From contig NZCQ01000002.1 of the NCBI GenBank assembly GCA_002688335.1, forward strand, positions 1 through 43,189: a stretch of DNA of 43,189 bases. The letters run 5' to 3'. The position numbers and the translations under genes are program-made. The notes under the pieces are model-generated. The model ran no database searches and was not told where the DNA came from. It was given only the letters and a program-made list of their open reading frames with translations. This document shows positions 8,092 to 15,801 of this stretch, piece by piece (the stretch's first letter is position 1; the number at the start of each line of letters is the position of its first letter). Source of the DNA: Candidatus Pacearchaeota archaeon. Lineage in GTDB: Archaea; Nanobdellota; Nanobdellia; Pacearchaeales; GW2011-AR1.

Positions 8092-8610
8092 ATGAAAATA
8101 TATCTTTCTGGAGATCATGCAGGATTCAAATTAAAAGAGAAAATAAAGTCTTGGCTAAGAAATGAATATGGAAAAAATTTTTACAACTCCCCTGGGTGGG
8201 CGGGTGGGTTGAGAGATAACAGTCGTAAAAATTCTTCTATAGAAATCGAAGATTTCGGACCTCTAGAATATAATGAGAAAGATGATTATCCAGACTTCGT
8301 AATTCCCATGGCCAGAGAAATTGTCAAAAATAAAAATAGTAAGGGTATAATTATCGCAGGATCAGGTCAGGGCGAATCAATAGCCACAAATAAACTAAAA
8401 GGAATCAGGGCAGGATTGTATCATGGAGGAAGCACTAAAATTGTTAAAACAGGAAGGGCACACGATAACATTAACATATTATGCCTAGGATCAAGATTCG
8501 CTAGCGAGAAAGAGGCTAAAAAAGCCATAAAGAGTTTCCTAGAAACTCCATTTAATAAAGGCAGGCACTCAAGAAGACTAAATAAACTCAAACACCTAGG
8601 AAGTAAATGA
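8092..8610 (+). CDS. rpiB: Ribose-5-phosphate isomerase B with an in-frame repeat insertion
   Basis: RpiB interconverts ribose 5-phosphate and ribulose 5-phosphate. The N-terminal SGDHAGFKLKEKI block, DYPDF, the GIIIAGSGQGESIATNK active-site loop and NILCLGSRF are all present. At 172 residues it is about 20 longer than usual. The excess is residues 29-47, between helix 1 (ending NEYG) and strand 2 (IEIEDFG). It is encoded by a 56-bp palindromic repeat (8177-8232) that also occurs upstream of the gene starting at 18455. The insertion falls at a surface turn, so activity may be kept. A TATA box (ATATATTTATAAAACC) ends about 20 bases before the ATG. It opens the pentose-phosphate cluster. Confidence 0.9.
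   Translation: MKIYLSGDHAGFKLKEKIKSWLRNEYGKNFYNSPGWAGGLRDNSRKNSSIEIEDFGPLEYNEKDDYPDFVIPMAREIVKNKNSKGIIIAGSGQGESIATNKLKGIRAGLYHGGSTKIVKTGRAHDNINILCLGSRFASEKEAKKAIKSFLETPFNKGRHSRRLNKLKHLGSK
8177..8232 (+). repeat. G-quadruplex hairpin element, copy 1, inside rpiB
   Basis: 56 bp with terminal inverted repeats ATTTTTACAACT and AGTCGTAAAAAT (one mismatch). They enclose GGGTGGGCGGGTGGG (8194-8208), four G3 runs joined by single bases, then GAGAG that can pair with CTC. Copy 2 at 18466-18521 matches at 50 of 56 positions. All twelve Gs of the quadruplex motif are identical while all three loop bases differ. Here it is translated as residues 29-47 of RpiB, in the sense direction, so the mRNA itself carries the G-rich strand. 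Confidence 0.85.
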
Positions 8611-8668
8611 AAACATTTAAATATAACCATAATGATAGTTATAATAACCTAAATCAAGGTTATACAAT

Positions 8669-9175
8669 ATGGAATTATTAGATTCTCTAAAAGCAGATAA
8701 GGACTCACGAAAGATTTTTGGAAGTAAAGAATTGAAAATAATTGAAAAGCAATTAATGGGGATCAAATTAACACAATCTGAAAAAAACAGATTATCCAGA
8801 GACATAAGAAAAAAGTTAAGATTCATCAAGGAAATAAATAAATTCAATAAAGAATTTGGATTAAAAAAAGGAAAGATTGTAAGAAACATTATTGAAGATA
8901 CAATTAACATAATTAAAGAAGATCATTCATTCAGAAAGATTAAAAAAATCTTATTATTCGGATCGTACGCTACCAATGAAGCGATTTTCCGCTCAGACAT
9001 AGATATAGCAATTGAGTTTGATAAAATTGATTTAAAAGAAGCAACAAAATTCAGGATTAGAATATCCAAAATAACCTCAAATAAAGTAGATATCCAAGTT
9101 TACAATATATTACCAAAGAGATTAAAAGAATCTATAATTAAACATCATAAAATCTTATATGAAAAGAGCAAATAA
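8669..9175 (+). CDS. MNT-type nucleotidyltransferase domain protein
   Basis: 168 residues. The C-terminal half holds a minimal nucleotidyltransferase (DNA polymerase beta superfamily) core: LLFGSYATNEAIFRSDIDIAIEF, with the GS and the D-x-D metal ligands, then a third acidic residue in NKVDIQVY. The N-terminal 80 residues are helical and basic, without a known domain. MNT proteins are often antitoxin partners of HEPN proteins, but no HEPN gene is adjacent. The TATA box (ATTTAAATATAACC) is at about 8614-8628, and rpe follows 17 bases downstream, so the two are probably co-transcribed. Confidence 0.78.
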   Translation: MELLDSLKADKDSRKIFGSKELKIIEKQLMGIKLTQSEKNRLSRDIRKKLRFIKEINKFNKEFGLKKGKIVRNIIEDTINIIKEDHSFRKIKKILLFGSYATNEAIFRSDIDIAIEFDKIDLKEATKFRIRISKITSNKVDIQVYNILPKRLKESIIKHHKILYEKSK

Positions 9176-9192
9176 AACATTAACATTATAAA

Positions 9193-9840
9193 ATGAAAAA
9201 CCAAATACTGCCATCAATTATAGCAAACAATCAGACCGAACTAAACGAAAGATTCAACAAAGTAAAAAATCTAACAAATAATTTTCATGTAGACATCATG
9301 GATAATGGATTCGTTAAAAACACATTCATGAACTTTAACTTCAAACTGCCCAGAAAAATAAAGAATAAAAAAACTAACTATGAGGCACACCTAATGATGC
9401 ATGGACACAAAGCAATGCATTGGATTAAAAAAAACAAAAACAAAGTGAATCTGATAATTATCCATCACGAAGCAAATAACTTTAAACCACTCCTAGCTCA
9501 TTTAAAAAAGCAAAAAACAAAAACAGGCATAGCTCTAAAACCCTCAACATCTATCAATAAAATAAAAGAATATCTAAATGATATAGATCAAGTTCTATTG
9601 TATATAGCATCAGGACTAGGAAATTATGGGGGAAAATTTCTTCCATCAATGCTAAATAAAATAAAAAGATTAAGGAAATTAAAACCAAATTTAGACATAG
9701 AAGTTGATGGTGGAGTAAACAATAAAATAATTAAAAAACTAAAAAAAGCCGGAGCTAACAAATTTGTTATTGGAAGTTATTTGCAGAACAGCAAGGAGAT
9801 CAAAAAAGATTTTGATGGGTTGAAAGGACTTATTAAGTAA
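9193..9840 (+). CDS. rpe: Ribulose-phosphate 3-epimerase
   Basis: Converts ribulose 5-phosphate to xylulose 5-phosphate in the pentose-phosphate pathway. The 215-residue TIM barrel shows the family's order of motifs: an N-terminal PSIIA, FHVDIMDNGFV (metal-binding His and Asp), EAHLMM, IIHHEA, GIALKPST and the C-terminal EVDGGVNNKIIKKLKKAGAN plus FVIGSYL phosphate-binding loop. The length is normal for the family. It follows the nucleotidyltransferase gene closely. A convergent toxin gene overlaps its last 8 bases (9833-9840). Confidence 0.88.
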   Translation: MKNQILPSIIANNQTELNERFNKVKNLTNNFHVDIMDNGFVKNTFMNFNFKLPRKIKNKKTNYEAHLMMHGHKAMHWIKKNKNKVNLIIIHHEANNFKPLLAHLKKQKTKTGIALKPSTSINKIKEYLNDIDQVLLYIASGLGNYGGKFLPSMLNKIKRLRKLKPNLDIEVDGGVNNKIIKKLKKAGANKFVIGSYLQNSKEIKKDFDGLKGLIK

Positions 9841-10117
9841 AATTAAATCTATCATAATCAAATTTTCTATGATCTATCGCAGTAAGTTGAACTTCATTTT
9901 TATCAAGGACAATTTTAAAAATCAGCCTTAGCTTTCCAGTAATTCTTGTTGATTTATATCCATGAAGATTTCCAGAAAGCCTATCTCCCACTGAATGAGG
10001 ATTCTCTTTTAATCTTTCAATTTTCCTATCAAGAGCTTTCACAAATTCTCCATCTTTTCGATGTTTCTTAAACTGCTTAGAAAACTCCTCGGTTACGGAG
10101 ATTTCCCAATTCATCAT
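9833..10117 (-). CDS. RelE/ParE-type toxin (module 1)
   Basis: 94 residues. The pattern fits the RelE/YafQ/ParE fold of mRNA interferases or gyrase toxins: ISVTEEFSKQFKKH at the N-terminus, ALDRKIERLKENP, then a beta-rich half with YKSTRITGKLRLIFKIV and a terminal IDHRKFDYDRF. Its ATG overlaps the stop of the upstream partner as ATGA, typical of toxin-antitoxin pairs. A second ATG (10112-10114) is a possible alternative start. The pair sits between rpe and transketolase on the opposite strand, interrupting the sugar cluster. Confidence 0.8.
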   Translation of the reverse strand: MMNWEISVTEEFSKQFKKHRKDGEFVKALDRKIERLKENPHSVGDRLSGNLHGYKSTRITGKLRLIFKIVLDKNEVQLTAIDHRKFDYDRFNFT

Positions 10118-10317
10118 ATATCTAGAACAGAATTAATCTTATGAACCCTTCCTTCTCTAACATCCTCTTCGCTTTTTTTAATCTGATCCAGAGTATCAGA
10201 ATTAGATAAAACAGCAATTGTCTCCATCACTTGCTTCAATTCTTCTTTTGTCACCATTGTTTCTTCTATTTTCCTCAATTGATCTACGATCTCCTCGTCT
10301 GATATTTGTGTTTCCAT
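10114..10317 (-). CDS. Putative antitoxin of module 1
   Basis: 67 acidic, helical residues (ISDEEIVDQLRKIEETMVTKEELKQVMETI) with a C-terminal VREGRVHKINSVL that could wrap the toxin. I cannot name a DNA-binding family. The antitoxin role is inferred from its small size, its upstream position and its 4-base overlap with the RelE-like gene. The start is the ATG at 10315-10317. Confidence 0.65.
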   Translation of the reverse strand: METQISDEEIVDQLRKIEETMVTKEELKQVMETIAVLSNSDTLDQIKKSEEDVREGRVHKINSVLDI

Positions 10318-10398
10318 TTACTATCCAAGAATAAGATGATTATAAGGTTTATGGTTACATTTAAAAAAACTCTTCTACTTATATGGGAAAAGGGGAAG

Positions 10399-12222
10399 AT
10401 GATTTCAAAAAGACTTCAAGAAGCGGCAAATGTTCTAAGAGCTGATGTTCTTAAAATGACAACTGCAGCGGGAAGTGGCCATCCAACCTCATGCCTATCA
10501 GCAGCAGAAATCATGGCCTGTTTATTCTTTTATGAAATGAAATACGATATCAAGAGTCCTAATAATCCAGATAATGATGAATTCGTGTTAAGCAAAGGTC
10601 ATGCAGCACCAGCCCTCTATTCAGCCCTATACCGGGCAGGCTGTATAAATCACAACCTTTTATCCCTAAGAAAGTTTACAAGCAAACTTGAAGGGCATCC
10701 GATGCCATCTTCACTAAAATGGGTCAAAGTCGCAACAGGAAGTTTAGGACAAGGACTTTCCGTAGGATTGGGCATGGCTCTGGCAGCGAGATTACAGAAA
10801 AGAGAATTCCACACATATGTATTACTAGGAGATTCTGAACTAACAGAAGGCTCTATATACGAAGCATTACAGCTAGCTAGCTATTACAAACTAAACAACC
10901 TAACAGCAATAGCAGATATAAATAAACTAGGCCAAACAGGAGAAACAATTGAAGGCCATAATATTAACAACTATAAAAAGAGATTTGAGGGTTTCGGTTG
11001 GCAAGTAATCACAATAAACGGTCATGATATAAATCAAATACTAAGAGCATTAAAAAATTCCAAGAAAACCAAAAAGCCTACATTGATCTTAGCCAAAACG
11101 CTAAAAGGAAAAGGAGTAAGCTTTATAGAAGATAAAAATGGATGGCATGGAAAAGCATTAAGCAAAGAAAAACTAGAAAAAGCATTAAAAGAAATCCCAG
11201 AAACAGATTTTCCAGAATTTAAGATAATAAAACCAAAAAAAACAAATCATAAATTTAAGATAAAATCCTTCAAGAAAAATAACTACCACAAAAATAGAGA
11301 CATTGCAACAAGAGAAGCGTACGGTAGAGCATTAGCGAATCTAGCTAAATCAGATCCCAGAATCTTGGCTGTTGATGCTGAAACGGGAAACTCAACATTC
11401 TCAAACCTAGTTAAGGAAAAAACTCCAAATCAATTCATACAAACATTTATAGCAGAACAAAATATGATTGGTGTTTCAACAGGACTATCAATTAAAGGAT
11501 TCAGAACATTCCCAAGCACGTTTGCAGCATTCCTAACAAGAGCATTTGATCAACTAAGAATGGCCTCAATTTCAAGAGTAAACTTAACAATTTGTGGAAG
11601 CCATGCAGGGGTTTCAATAGGCGAAGACGGAGCAAGCCAAATGGGACTAGAAGATATAGCCATGTTCAGAAGTCTAAGAAATAGCAATATTTTCTATCCT
11701 AGCGATGCAATATCATGTGACAGATTAACAAACACATGCTCAAGACTAAAAGGAATAAACTACATCAGAACAACAAGAGCCAAAACCCCCATAATATACA
11801 ACAACAATGAAAAATTCAAAATCGGAGAATTCAAGATACTAAAAAAATCCAACAAAGATCAAATAACCCTTATAGGATCTGGAATCACCTTACACGAATC
11901 ATTAAAAGCCCATGAAAAACTGAAAAAGAAAAACATAAACAGTGCTGTAATCGATCTTTATTGTATCAAACCATTCAACCACAAAAAACTAATAGACTTC
12001 ACAAAAAAACACGGAAACAAAATAATAATAACAGAGGACCACCATTACGAAGGAGGGATCGGAGAAATGCTAAAATCGGGTCTTATTGATTCTGGAATCC
12101 AAATTAAACATCTAGCTGTAAACAGACTTCCTCATTCAGGTACAACGGAGGAGCTACTTGGATTTGAAGAAATAGATGAATATAGCATCATAAGAAATGC
12201 TATAAAGCTAACGAGAAAATAA
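10399..12222 (+). CDS. tkt: Transketolase, full length
   Basis: A 607-residue single-chain transketolase moving two-carbon ketol units between sugar phosphates with thiamine diphosphate. Domain 1 carries SGHPTSCLSAAE, SKGHAAPALY, TGSLGQGLS and the ThDP motif GDSELTEGSIYEALQLA...N. Domain 2 carries the catalytic-Glu region FIAEQNMIGVSTGLS and SIGEDGASQMGLEDIAMFR. Many archaea split this enzyme into two genes; here it is fused. I chose the ATG at 10399 behind AAAAGGGGAAG; the frame stays open 93 bases further upstream, but those codons show no transketolase similarity. Small membrane genes, transaldolase and a SIS protein follow in the same direction. Confidence 0.93.
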   Translation: MISKRLQEAANVLRADVLKMTTAAGSGHPTSCLSAAEIMACLFFYEMKYDIKSPNNPDNDEFVLSKGHAAPALYSALYRAGCINHNLLSLRKFTSKLEGHPMPSSLKWVKVATGSLGQGLSVGLGMALAARLQKREFHTYVLLGDSELTEGSIYEALQLASYYKLNNLTAIADINKLGQTGETIEGHNINNYKKRFEGFGWQVITINGHDINQILRALKNSKKTKKPTLILAKTLKGKGVSFIEDKNGWHGKALSKEKLEKALKEIPETDFPEFKIIKPKKTNHKFKIKSFKKNNYHKNRDIATREAYGRALANLAKSDPRILAVDAETGNSTFSNLVKEKTPNQFIQTFIAEQNMIGVSTGLSIKGFRTFPSTFAAFLTRAFDQLRMASISRVNLTICGSHAGVSIGEDGASQMGLEDIAMFRSLRNSNIFYPSDAISCDRLTNTCSRLKGINYIRTTRAKTPIIYNNNEKFKIGEFKILKKSNKDQITLIGSGITLHESLKAHEKLKKKNINSAVIDLYCIKPFNHKKLIDFTKKHGNKIIITEDHHYEGGIGEMLKSGLIDSGIQIKHLAVNRLPHSGTTEELLGFEEIDEYSIIRNAIKLTRK

Positions 12223-12268
12223 TGCAAACAATAAAAAGACATTTAAACAAATAAAAACTCTATTAAGT

Positions 12269-12520
12269 ATGAAAGAAGAGGTTAAAATAAAAGAAGTAAA
12301 TCCCACATTGAAGTTTTTATTATCAAACAATAACGTAGTTATAAATTTGCTTCTTCTAGGCTTTTCATTCTTACTAATAATAATGATCCCAATTATGGCC
12401 TTAAAAGATTGGTTAAAAGAAGAATTAGTTGTAGATATAATATTGATGATTATAGGTAGTTTCCTAGGAGCAGGATTACTAAAATATGGATTAAAAAAAG
12501 AGAATGGCACAGCAAAATAA
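12269..12520 (+). CDS. Small two-helix membrane protein
   Basis: 83 residues. A polar N-terminus (MKEEVKIKEVNPTLKF) is followed by helix 1 (about 25-46), a charged turn LKDWLKEELV, and helix 2 (about 55-75). No family is recognised. It begins a run of three tiny membrane-protein genes between transketolase and transaldolase; the next one starts inside its last 17 bases. Co-transcription with the sugar genes is likely from spacing, but a functional link is not shown. Confidence 0.6.
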   Translation: MKEEVKIKEVNPTLKFLLSNNNVVINLLLLGFSFLLIIMIPIMALKDWLKEELVVDIILMIIGSFLGAGLLKYGLKKENGTAK

Positions 12521-12650
12521 ATCACCAATAACAGCATTCATAGGGGCATTTGTAGGATTAATCACATTTGGTATGATTAATACGAACCTATCAATATTAG
12601 GGGCTATAGTCGGAGCGTTTATAGGTTACGCTTTAGGAAAAGAATGGTAA
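12504..12650 (+). CDS. 48-residue glycine-rich membrane protein
   Basis: This short frame overlaps the end of the previous gene by 17 bases. It encodes SPITAFIGAFVGLITFG, a short turn, then ILGAIVGAFIGYALGKEW: two glycine-zipper-like helices. The repeated GxxxG spacing suggests tight helix packing or oligomerisation in the membrane (inference). The next frame starts two bases after the stop. No family was recognised. Confidence 0.55.
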   Translation: MAQQNKSPITAFIGAFVGLITFGMINTNLSILGAIVGAFIGYALGKEW

Positions 12651-12651
12651 A

Positions 12652-12822
12652 ATGACAAATTCAGATTTAATAAATAAAAATTGGGACATATTATTATTCC
12701 TAATAATAATAATAATTAGTTTTATCATTTCTTCTTTCTATAAAGATTACTTTTGGATATTTATAACACTAGTAGTCATTTTGTCATCCATAATTCTTAT
12801 AAAAAAAATGAAGGAAAAATAA
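12652..12822 (+). CDS. 56-residue membrane protein
   Basis: Third of the small membrane genes, starting immediately after the previous stop. Helix 1 is an isoleucine-rich stretch (about 13-27); helix 2 is WIFITLVVILSSIILI (about 34-49); a KKMKEK tail follows. Function is unknown. Transaldolase begins ten bases after its stop, so all four read as one transcript. Confidence 0.55.
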   Translation: MTNSDLINKNWDILLFLIIIIISFIISSFYKDYFWIFITLVVILSSIILIKKMKEK

Positions 12823-12831
12823 CCCAATAAG

Positions 12832-13677
12832 ATGGTACAAATATTCTTAGACAGTGCAATATTAGAAGAAATAAAATCACTAAAAAACATAGGATTATTA
12901 GACGGAGTTACAACAAATCCCAGTTTAATCAAAAAGGCTGTAGATCAGCTAAAAAAACAAAACAAAAAAATAAGTATTGAAATTTATATAAGAAAAATTC
13001 TAGAAACCTGCAATAAAAAACCTGTCAGTCTTGAAGTAATTGGAACAAATCTCAAAGAAATGGTTGAGGAAGGAGAAACTCTCTATAAAAAATTCAAGAA
13101 ATATGGTAATGTTTACATAAAAATTCCAGTAAATCCATGCATGGAAGATAAGTGTACTTTAGGAAGTGATGGAATCAAAGCTATAAAAGAATTATCCAAA
13201 AACAAAATCCCGGTAAACTGCACATTAATCTTCACACCAGAACAAGCACTTTTAGCAGCCAAAGCAGGAGCAAAATTTGTTAGCCCATTCATGGGAAGAG
13301 AAGACGATTATATAAGAGAAATAAATAGGGTAAAATTCAAAAAAGAAGATTACTTTCCTAAAGAAGGATACAAAAAAGAGAAGAAAACACTAGAAGATAA
13401 TGGAATTATCTCAGGCATAGATTTAATAAAAAAAACAATTGAAATATTCAAGAAGAACAAAATCAGATCTAAAGTATTAGCAGCTAGCATAAGAAGCAGT
13501 AGACAGTTCAGAGAAGCTCTAAAAGCAGGAGCAGACATCGTAACCCTTCCATACAAAATCATTATCGAATCACTTAATCATCAAAAAACAATTGAAGGCA
13601 TGAAAAAATTCACAAAAGACATCGTTCCTGAATATGCGAGATTGATAAAGAAAAATGAAAACAGCAAATATAAATAA
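12832..13677 (+). CDS. tal: Transaldolase (TalC/MipB type)
   Basis: Transfers the dihydroxyacetone unit between sugar phosphates. Visible motifs are FLDSAILEEI, the hallmark DGVTTNPSLI, VYIKIPVNP with the Schiff-base lysine, VNCTLIFTPEQALLAAKAGAKFVSPFMGRED, and VLAASIRSSRQFREALKAGADIVTLPY. At 281 residues it is longer than the usual 215-residue TalC form; the extra length is a lysine-rich insertion after the FMGRED block and a longer tail. With rpiB, rpe and tkt it completes the non-oxidative pentose-phosphate branch. Confidence 0.88.
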   Translation: MVQIFLDSAILEEIKSLKNIGLLDGVTTNPSLIKKAVDQLKKQNKKISIEIYIRKILETCNKKPVSLEVIGTNLKEMVEEGETLYKKFKKYGNVYIKIPVNPCMEDKCTLGSDGIKAIKELSKNKIPVNCTLIFTPEQALLAAKAGAKFVSPFMGREDDYIREINRVKFKKEDYFPKEGYKKEKKTLEDNGIISGIDLIKKTIEIFKKNKIRSKVLAASIRSSRQFREALKAGADIVTLPYKIIIESLNHQKTIEGMKKFTKDIVPEYARLIKKNENSKYK

Positions 13678-13678
13678 A

Positions 13679-14608
13679 ATGAAAAACTACTATGAGATGA
13701 AATCATTCACTCTGAAAGACATTCCAAATTTAGACACTTGTGTTTTAGGAGCATTAGAATTACTAAACAGAGAGAAAGTCCCCAAAATTAACATTCCCTA
13801 TAAACATCCACTTGTTGTGGGATCAGGAAATGCAGAAGCAACAGGCAAAATATTATTCCACGATAAAGACGCTATATTCGCTAACGAGAGCAATCTAAAA
13901 ACAAAGATAAAAACAAAAGGAATAGATGGGATAGTAATCATCTCCGCATCAGGAAGCAAACATGCTCCAATAATTGCTAAAAAAGCTAAGCAACATAAAA
14001 AACACATAACACTCATCACAACTAAAGATCATTCTCAAACAGAAAAATATCTAGACAAAAAACACAGCCATGATGAATTCATTTTCCCAAGACAAAGAGA
14101 ACCTTATACCTATAACACTTCCACCTACTTAGGAATGATTCTAGGAAAAACAAAAGAAAATCCAAAAGAAATTTACAATTTTATTAAAAACAAAATAGAC
14201 AAGTTAAATCTAAGTAAACTAAGGACATACAAAAGATTCTACCTAATCATCCCACCAAAGTTCAGTTTGATAAAAAGAATGTTTGAAGTTAAATTCATCG
14301 AACTATTCGGGAGAGAGATTGCAAGAGACATCGAAACAAGTGAATATATAAAACATGCAACAACCGTTATCCCAAGTAAAGAACTATTTATCAGCTTCGG
14401 AGAAAAAAACACCCATTATGGCAAAAAAGAAAACCGACTTTACATTCCATTACCAAAAAAAGCAGACTTCGGAACCATAATAGCCATAGGATATTATATA
14501 ATTGGAAAAATACAATCTCACAATCCTTATTTCAAAAAGAACATAGAAAAATATACAAAAGAAGCTAGCAAAGTCTTTAACACAAGGATAGGGCCGATAG
14601 TGGAATAA
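13679..14608 (+). CDS. SIS-domain protein, putative sugar-phosphate isomerase
   Basis: 309 residues. The N-terminal part has a SIS (sugar isomerase) fold: LVVGSGNAEATGKILF, then GIVIISASGSKHAPIIAKKAKQHKKHITLITT, where the Ser-rich loop would bind sugar phosphate. The C-terminal part resembles phosphoglucose/phosphomannose isomerases only loosely. Context (transaldolase directly before, 6-phosphogluconate dehydrogenase after) suggests a hexose- or pentose-phosphate isomerase. I chose the ATG at 13679, one base past the transaldolase stop; another start at 13655 overlaps the end of tal. Confidence 0.7.
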   Translation: MKNYYEMKSFTLKDIPNLDTCVLGALELLNREKVPKINIPYKHPLVVGSGNAEATGKILFHDKDAIFANESNLKTKIKTKGIDGIVIISASGSKHAPIIAKKAKQHKKHITLITTKDHSQTEKYLDKKHSHDEFIFPRQREPYTYNTSTYLGMILGKTKENPKEIYNFIKNKIDKLNLSKLRTYKRFYLIIPPKFSLIKRMFEVKFIELFGREIARDIETSEYIKHATTVIPSKELFISFGEKNTHYGKKENRLYIPLPKKADFGTIIAIGYYIIGKIQSHNPYFKKNIEKYTKEASKVFNTRIGPIVE

Positions 14609-14614
14609 TAATCA

Positions 14615-14701
14615 ATGAAAATAATTAAAGGTAAGAAAGATAAATTAGAAGAAATAGGAAGTCAATTTATACTAGACGCTATAGAAAAAACTCTAAATTA
14701 G
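14615..14701 (+). pseudogene. Probable N-terminal remnant of 6-phosphogluconolactonase
   Basis: A 28-codon frame begins six bases after the SIS gene and reads MKIIKGKKDKLEEIGSQFI followed by LDAIEKTLN, then TAG. This matches my memory of how 6-phosphogluconolactonase proteins begin (helix ..FIxDAIxxxL, just before a conserved glycine-rich GGRS/GGST loop, which is absent here). It lies in the expected place, before 6-phosphogluconate dehydrogenase. The next gene, on the other strand, ends within its last four bases. The likeliest story is that an insertion or rearrangement removed the rest. A bona fide 28-residue peptide cannot be excluded. Confidence 0.4.
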
Positions 14702-15651
14702 AGAATGTCTAGATCATTTTCCTTGAATCTCGAATAAACTTCTTTCGCACCTTTTTCTTCACAATATCTTTTTAATCTAAGAACATAATCGTAAACAGGA
14801 TCTTTTTCACCACTAGCAGAATATCTTAGCAGATCTGATTCGTTAAATCCCAATCTTTCTATATACTCACTAAAGAATTTTTCAACTAATGCATGAACTA
14901 CGCCCTCTCCTATTTTTTTAGATTCTCTATAGATTTCATGTTCCTTAGGAATATCTCTTCCAAAAATATTTGATGCGTATAATTCCTGATTTAATCTTTG
15001 AACTAAATTCGTTCTTTCATATGGCTTGACAATACAATGGAATATTTCTACGATTGGTATAAATAATGCACCAACAACTTCATCGCAGGAGGTTAGTATC
15101 CCTTTATTTTCTCCAACAACTTCATAACCATTTCCTTCAATAAATCTCCACCCCTCTTTATTAAAATGGATTCCCTTATTCCCCTTAGAGATCTCCACAT
15201 TTTTTATTAGTTCTGACCAAAAATGATTGCCTCCGTTATAGTAATAATCCGCTCCCAATACCACATTAAATGTATATGTCACCGCCACTGGAATGAGACC
15301 TCCATCTCTTGGAGATAGGGGAGTATCTCGACCAAGTGCATCAATTCTTATTTGGTACTCTGCATCCTCCCCAACATACCTTAAAAACTCATCAAGACTA
15401 TCCTGGACCCTCTCTTGATACATTTTAATTACATTACTATCAATTTCAAGAGGAGTAAAATTAATATCCGAATAATAATTAATTGTAACTTCATCTACAG
15501 GATCTTCAACATTATTTCTAAAGTGAGTAAATAATTTTATCTCATCCTCAAAACTATGACTATTTCCTTCCCCCCTCAGAGATTCATTCCTAATTGGGTC
15601 CCTTAGCGGAGGTGTTATGTTTTCTCTATAAAACGAAGCAAATTCTAACAT
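14698..15651 (-). CDS. Unknown 317-residue protein interrupting the sugar cluster
   Basis: I do not recognise a family. The protein is soluble, mixed alpha/beta and rather acidic, with no signal peptide or membrane helix. It starts behind CTGGAGGATCCAAAATG, a good ribosome binding site. It lies on the strand opposite to the pentose-phosphate genes on both sides, and its stop codon abuts the truncated lactonase-like frame. It was therefore probably inserted into the cluster later. A long spacer (15652-15801) separates it from gnd, and divergent promoters can be seen there. Confidence 0.65.
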   Translation of the reverse strand: MLEFASFYRENITPPLRDPIRNESLRGEGNSHSFEDEIKLFTHFRNNVEDPVDEVTINYYSDINFTPLEIDSNVIKMYQERVQDSLDEFLRYVGEDAEYQIRIDALGRDTPLSPRDGGLIPVAVTYTFNVVLGADYYYNGGNHFWSELIKNVEISKGNKGIHFNKEGWRFIEGNGYEVVGENKGILTSCDEVVGALFIPIVEIFHCIVKPYERTNLVQRLNQELYASNIFGRDIPKEHEIYRESKKIGEGVVHALVEKFFSEYIERLGFNESDLLRYSASGEKDPVYDYVLRLKRYCEEKGAKEVYSRFKENDLDIL

Positions 15652-15801
15652 TTTGGATCCTCCAGAGGTTTATTTCTCTATAAAATGCACATAGAATGAG
15701 TTTATAAAACTTACTACATGTATTAATTTTATAATAGTAACATATATTCACATTAAACTTATAAGAACAAACATCTTTACCATAAAAACAGGTTCAAGAA
15801 A

